The notes under the pieces: generated by a model
Told to the model about the DNA's origin: nothing
Database searches by the model: none
Seen by the model: the letters and a program-made list of their open reading frames with translations, nothing else
Translations under genes and position numbers: made by a program
Part shown: positions 60,858 through 64,000 of the stretch, piece after piece
Numbering within the stretch: position 1 is the stretch's first letter
Layout of the letters: each line of letters begins with the position of its first letter
Assembly (NCBI GenBank): GCA_027038965.1
Contig: JALWFG010000005.1
Location: forward strand, 332,760 to 396,759
Source of the DNA: Candidatus Desulfofervidaceae bacterium
GTDB lineage: Bacteria > Desulfobacterota > Desulfofervidia > Desulfofervidales > Desulfofervidaceae
Direction of reading: 5' to 3'
Length of the DNA stretch: 64,000 bases

Positions 60858-61630
60858 TGCGCATTTTATTGACAAATGATGACGGCATTTTCGCAGCCGG
60901 GCTTTATAGTCTTTATTGCCAGTTTAGGGAACAACATGAAGTCTTTGTGGTAGCCCCTGAGAGCGAACAGAGTGCGGTAGGTCATGCCATCACTTTAAGC
61001 AATCCTTTACGGGTAAAAGAGGTATACCGTAATGGGGGGTTTTATGGTTGGGCAGTAAGTGGCACCCCAGCAGATGCAGTCAAAATTGCCGTAAATGAAC
61101 TCTTGCCCTCGCACCCAGACCTTGTAATCTCAGGAATTAATCTGGGCCCAAATGTAGGCATAAATGTGCTTTATTCAGGGACGGTCTCTGCAGCCACTGA
61201 GGCAGCCTTTTTAGGCATTCCAGCCATGGCGATTTCCCTTGACACATATAGCAACCCTGATTTTGGCCCGGCCGCTGTCATTGCTGAAAGGCTTGCCTTG
61301 AGCATCCCAAGACTCAATCTGGCCCAAGGAGTATGTCTCAATGTGAATGTTCCTGCTCTTCCTTTAGAGAAAATAAAGGGAAGCCTTTTTACCCGTCAGG
61401 CCACGATTCCTTTAAGAGACAAATTTGAGAAACGGGTTGACCCTCGTAAGCGGGTATATTATTGGGAAGCAGAAGATGGTTTTGTGGCCAGTGCCGAACC
61501 AGGCACTGATATTCACACCTTAAGGCAGGGCAAAATCTCTATTACACCCATTCATTATGACCTTACTCATTCCGAGGCCTTAAAACTGCTCAAACAGCAG
61601 GAAGCGGACTTCTTAAAGTTAAGTAGGTAA
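60857..61630 (+). CDS. surE: 5'/3'-nucleotidase SurE
   Basis: 257 residues. N-terminal metal motif MRILLTNDDGIFAAGLYSLY (Asp8-Asp9), then VVAPESEQSAVGHAITLSNP, GTPADAVKIAVNEL, and LVISGINLGPNVGINVLYSG, TVSAATEAAFLG. It is a survival protein that dephosphorylates nucleoside monophosphates and short polyphosphates. Start TAATG-coupled to the DUF4139 gene. Confidence 0.97.
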   Translation: MRILLTNDDGIFAAGLYSLYCQFREQHEVFVVAPESEQSAVGHAITLSNPLRVKEVYRNGGFYGWAVSGTPADAVKIAVNELLPSHPDLVISGINLGPNVGINVLYSGTVSAATEAAFLGIPAMAISLDTYSNPDFGPAAVIAERLALSIPRLNLAQGVCLNVNVPALPLEKIKGSLFTRQATIPLRDKFEKRVDPRKRVYYWEAEDGFVASAEPGTDIHTLRQGKISITPIHYDLTHSEALKLLKQQEADFLKLSR

Positions 61631-61669
61631 GCAGTTGAGTAAGGTATCAACTCTGGGGAGAATGCAATT

Positions 61670-62488
61670 GTGTTTGTCAGAAATCTTTTTAAAATGGGAC
61701 TTGTATTTGCGTGTTTCTTGATCTTAACGGGCTTCAGACCTGAATATCGCTTGGGAAATCCGAGTCCCTACAACTTTAAGGGAGAAAGACTATTTTTTCA
61801 TCTCTACTGGACAATCTTTCATGTAGCCAATGCGGAAACAAAAGTAGAAAAAACCACCTTCCGGGGGCAGCCCGCCTATATGTTTTACGATACCGTCTCC
61901 ACCGCTGGCCTGGCAATCCTCTTTAAGAGGATAAGGGATTGGGCAAAGGCCTTTTGGAATCCCATTGCCAACATACCCTTATATGTAGAAGAACACCAAC
62001 AAGAGGGGCATTATCACAAAATGAAAACCTATGTGTTTGACTACACCCAAAAAATTGTTATTCATACCAACAGGGCCCCCAATAAAAAGCAAGGCCAGAC
62101 TAAGATTAATCCCATTTTGGCACAATTATTCTGTGATGTCCACAGTGCCATGTATTTCTTCAGGAAATATGGCCGATTCAAAGTGGGGGAAACTACTATC
62201 TTTCCTATATGTACTGGCACCAAGTTTGCCAATGTAAAATTAAAGGTCATTGCCAAGGAAAGGATTAAAAGCCCCTGGGGTAAAGTAGAAGCCTTTAAAA
62301 TAGAACCCTCGTCAGAGTTAAATGTCAAAGGTTTTTTTTCTAGAAAGGGCAAGGTTTACATTTGGATTAAAGCAGATGAAACTCGGATTCCTTTAAAGGT
62401 CAAGGCCAGAGTAAAAATCGGCTCTGTGCGAGCAATTTTAACCAAAGCGGTCTTAGAAAATGGGCAAAAAGGTGATCATCGCCGATAG
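61670..62488 (+). CDS. DUF3108 domain secreted protein
   Basis: 272 residues from GTG 61670 (GGGGAGA about 9 nt upstream); ATG 61694 is the alternative. An N-terminal hydrophobic signal (MGLVFACFLILTGF) is followed by the DUF3108 pattern: GERLFFHLYWTIFHVANAET, YDTVSTAGLAILFKRIRDWA, AMYFFRKYGRFKVGETTIFP and IWIKADETRIPLKVKARVKI. Periplasmic beta-structured protein; function unknown. Its 3' end overlaps the PIN-domain gene by 29 nt. Confidence 0.87.
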   Translation: MFVRNLFKMGLVFACFLILTGFRPEYRLGNPSPYNFKGERLFFHLYWTIFHVANAETKVEKTTFRGQPAYMFYDTVSTAGLAILFKRIRDWAKAFWNPIANIPLYVEEHQQEGHYHKMKTYVFDYTQKIVIHTNRAPNKKQGQTKINPILAQLFCDVHSAMYFFRKYGRFKVGETTIFPICTGTKFANVKLKVIAKERIKSPWGKVEAFKIEPSSELNVKGFFSRKGKVYIWIKADETRIPLKVKARVKIGSVRAILTKAVLENGQKGDHRR

Positions 62489-62987
62489 CAGTTCCCTTAT
62501 CCTGTTAACCAAGGTCAATCTGCTCTCATCCTTCTTAAACACCTTTGAGGTCATTGTGCCTCCAACTGTTTATCAAGAAATGACCTTCAAAAAACAACCT
62601 GATGGAAAAATGCTGGAGATGGGCTTTAAAAAAGGGCTTTACAAAATAGTTCCTTTGCCTCCAGAGCCACCTCAAATTTCTGGGTTAAAAGGGGGAGAAA
62701 AAGAAGTTTTGATTTTATTTCTTTCCCGTGGTGGAACGATTCTTACTGACGATGGAAGGCTAGCCTCTCTATGCCGCCGAGAGAAAATTCCCTACCTCAA
62801 CGCCCTCACAGCCGCCATCAGCCTCTGGCAAGAGCACCAAATAGACTATGAAACCCTATATAAATCCCTTATAAAACTTATCAAACTGGGACGTTATAGC
62901 TACTGGGTAATCGCCTATGTAGAAAAGCTAATTGGGCAAAGCCTAAAACATCCGTCCCACCCGCAGCAACCACTTCTAAATAGGTAG
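62460..62987 (+). CDS. PIN-domain protein (DUF3368-like)
   Basis: 175 residues. PIN-fold acidic positions are visible: IIADSSSLILLTKVN (first Asp), PTVYQEMTF (Glu), GEKEVLILF and TDDGRLASLCR. This fits DUF3368 PIN proteins, usually toxin RNases of type II toxin-antitoxin pairs. No small antitoxin gene precedes it; instead it overlaps a DUF3108 gene. It may be a solitary or diverged toxin, or a housekeeping nuclease. Confidence 0.85.
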   Translation: MGKKVIIADSSSLILLTKVNLLSSFLNTFEVIVPPTVYQEMTFKKQPDGKMLEMGFKKGLYKIVPLPPEPPQISGLKGGEKEVLILFLSRGGTILTDDGRLASLCRREKIPYLNALTAAISLWQEHQIDYETLYKSLIKLIKLGRYSYWVIAYVEKLIGQSLKHPSHPQQPLLNR

Positions 62988-63049
62988 GCTAAAAACGTGG
63001 GGAAGCCTAGAGAGGCGGTCATGAGCAGTAAAAAGTAAGGCTACCTTGA
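62981..63049 (+). ncRNA. Possible structured RNA element (unassigned)
   Basis: AGGTAG (from about 62981) can pair with CTACCT near 63045. Inside, GGCT...AGCC forms a second short stem around a loop containing AACGTGGGG. It lies between the PIN gene stop and the small membrane protein gene, ending about 45 nt before that gene's start. I cannot match it to a known riboswitch class; it may be chance pairing. Confidence 0.2.
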
Positions 63050-63092
63050 AAACATCTGCCATCTGTGCTATCCCCTTAATAGGGAGGTAAAA

Positions 63093-63296
63093 ATGTGGGG
63101 TCTTTTTAGCATTTTCTTCTTTTTCTTTGGTATTGGTGCAGTTTTAGGTCTTCTCTATGCCCTTGCATGCGGTCTCCCTCTCATCTTTCGCTGCTTTAAA
63201 ATCCTTTCTCTGGCCTTTCGTCAAGGCTGGCAATCCGGTGTTGCTCAATCTCAACTAACTCATTTATCTTCTGCGCCCAAAAGAAAAACTCGCTAA
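63093..63296 (+). CDS. Small membrane protein, unknown
   Basis: 67 residues. A strong ribosome-binding site (GGGAGGTAAAA) precedes ATG. One long hydrophobic segment (about 5-35, FSIFFFFFGIGAVLGLLYAL) is followed by a basic tail (SAPKRKTR). No family recognised. Coding is supported by the ribosome-binding site and TM composition only. It is the last gene before the repeat-rich, IS-bearing end of the window. Confidence 0.55.
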   Translation: MWGLFSIFFFFFGIGAVLGLLYALACGLPLIFRCFKILSLAFRQGWQSGVAQSQLTHLSSAPKRKTR

Positions 63297-63827
63297 TTTC
63301 CATATCCATTACTTCTCTGTATCCCCAGTTTGTGTAGTGGCTAATAATAATGGCTGTTTGGGCATAGTCGGCAAAGGGATATCAGCCATTACCTCATTCT
63401 GAAGCATCAGATATGTCCACTGCCTACCAGATGTATTAAAATGGAGTAAATATCCTACATATCTGGTAGCACAGGGACATTAACCCTGTCCCGTTGAAAC
63501 GGGACGAACTACTACCTGCTATCCCTTAAAGGGACTCGCAGGATACTTTTTAAACTAGCCCTGTGAAATAAAAAAATATTTCACGGGGCAAGCTAACATG
63601 CAATCAAGTCTTGGGGACTTCATCCCTCTCTCACCGGTAACCCCCACCCCACATCCCTTTAATAACCCTAAAGGGACGGTCGTCTGCTACCGACCAATCC
63701 CGACCTCTTCGATTGTCAAAAGAGCAAAATTTCTTTTTTTTATATTTTACCACAACTTTCTAAATTTTGCTAGTTATATAATCAGGAAGTTCTAACTCTA
63801 AAATAGTCGTCCCTGAAAAACTCTGTT
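63297..63827. other. Non-coding region dense in inverted repeats
   Basis: About 530 bp without a credible gene. Successive hairpins: CTACCAGAT/ATCTGGTAG (63424-63469), GTCCCGT/ACGGGAC (63488-63505), TCCCT/AGGGA nested in CCTGC/GCAGG (63515-63542), the dispersed repeat at 63558-63589, CCCTTTA/TAAAGGG (about 63655-63675) and GGTCG/CGACC (about 63680-63697). It ends at the transposase stop, so part of it is probably IS end or insertion scar. Confidence 0.7.
63558..63589 (+). repeat. Dispersed hairpin repeat, copy 2
   Basis: GCCCTGTGAAATA (63558-63570), loop A6, TATTTCACGGGGC (63577-63589), a 13-bp stem with one G-U pair, followed by AAGC. Same architecture and flanking AAGC as copy 1 at 57579-57612, with compensated differences (GTTAAAT/ATTTAAC versus GTGAAAT/ATTTCAC). 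Confidence 0.85.
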
Positions 63828-64000
63828 TTAGCTTCCAGCTAGTCCCAATTGTCTCTCATGTTGCTTATTTAAAACCAGGACAAAAAGAACAAATAAAAAC
63901 CCTGCTACCTTCCGCATCCATTTTTTGAAGTTAAAGGCAGCAGCTGCTAGCATCAAATTGATGCTATCTCCTATACTCCCTTTAAGATAATTCCTAATAA
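63828..64000 (-). CDS. IS5-type transposase, C-terminal fragment (cut by window edge)
   Basis: 57 codons read inward from the window end to TAA at 63828. The sequence IRNYLKGSIGDSINLMLAAA continues AAFNFKKWMRKVAGFLF, the conserved C-terminal tail of IS5-family DDE transposases (RNxLKGxxGDxIN...LAAAAxNxKKWMR). The catalytic core and the far inverted repeat are outside the window, so completeness is unknown. Confidence 0.85.
   Translation of the reverse strand, partial: IRNYLKGSIGDSINLMLAAAAFNFKKWMRKVAGFLFVLFVLVLNKQHERQLGLAGS

Noticed and set aside
63488..63505. GTCCCGTTGAAACGGGAC as a possible second CRISPR repeat
   Set aside because: It occurs once and is a simple palindrome; no repeat-spacer periodicity.
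63598..63795. 65-codon + strand frame before the transposase fragment
   Set aside because: Overlaps several inverted repeats, lacks a ribosome-binding site, and has a proline-rich, non-protein-like start.

Overview
The window is AT-rich (roughly 40% G+C by eye), densely coding bacterial chromosome. The gene content suggests an anaerobic, Gram-negative, flagellated bacterium, most plausibly a thermophilic sulfate-reducer-like lineage (Desulfobacterota / former Deltaproteobacteria, or Thermodesulfobacteria). This assignment is inference. It rests on P- and L-ring genes (outer membrane), an AmrS-type radical SAM enzyme, a 2[4Fe-4S] ferredoxin, a bacterial inositol-phosphate synthase, sigma-54 control of flagella and A+T-rich codon use. 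No 16S rRNA or diagnostic dissimilatory gene is present.

Layout. 1-4.2 kb (+): truncated metG, a SurA-like foldase, yggT, DUF167, ispD-ispF and ssb. 4.2-5.3 kb (-): an AmrS-like radical SAM enzyme. 5.3-6.98 kb: non-coding leader plus a 15-repeat CRISPR array with no cas genes in the window, followed by simple-sequence repeats. 7-17.8 kb (-): tldD with two peptide-ABC ATPases, a ferredoxin, a small membrane protein, inositol-phosphate synthase, a phosphodiesterase-like protein, an Elp3-like radical SAM protein, rnc, mobB, purB and an unknown three-TM protein. 18.0-52.8 kb (+): an almost uninterrupted flagellar chromosome region. 52.8-54.5 kb (-): a two-component system. 54.6-63.3 kb (+): tRNA-Pro, rpsF-rpsR-rplI-dnaB, a paaK-like ligase, a Nudix protein, a DUF4139 protein, surE, a DUF3108 protein, a PIN-domain protein and a small membrane protein. 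63.3-64 kb: non-coding DNA packed with inverted repeats, then the C-terminal end of an IS5-type transposase running off the window.

The flagellar region holds an NtrC-type activator, a TPR lipoprotein-like gene, fliEFGHIJ, motE-like, motA, two motB paralogues, fliLMNOPQR, flhBA, flhFG, fliA, flgBC, fliK, flgDEFG, flgAHI, flgJ (rod-binding domain only), flgM, flgK and flgL. Flagellin, cap and filament chaperone genes are absent and must lie elsewhere. Two good sigma-54 promoters (19529-19545 and 41091-41107) precede the two halves of the cluster. The NtrC-type regulator just upstream is the obvious activator, and FliA/FlgM would provide the late checkpoint.

Most notable observations: a MotB paralogue whose TM helix lacks the ion-binding aspartate, next to a normal MotB; a FliO with a long periplasmic N-terminal domain; an in-frame 183-bp period repeat in the FliK ruler; a perfect 12-bp hairpin between fliQ and fliR; a histidine kinase whose first TM segment can only be included by an AUU/AUA start; an orphan CRISPR array with a duplicated leader motif; and a dispersed GCCCCGT...ACGGGGC hairpin found both at the start of the paaK-like gene and near the IS element.
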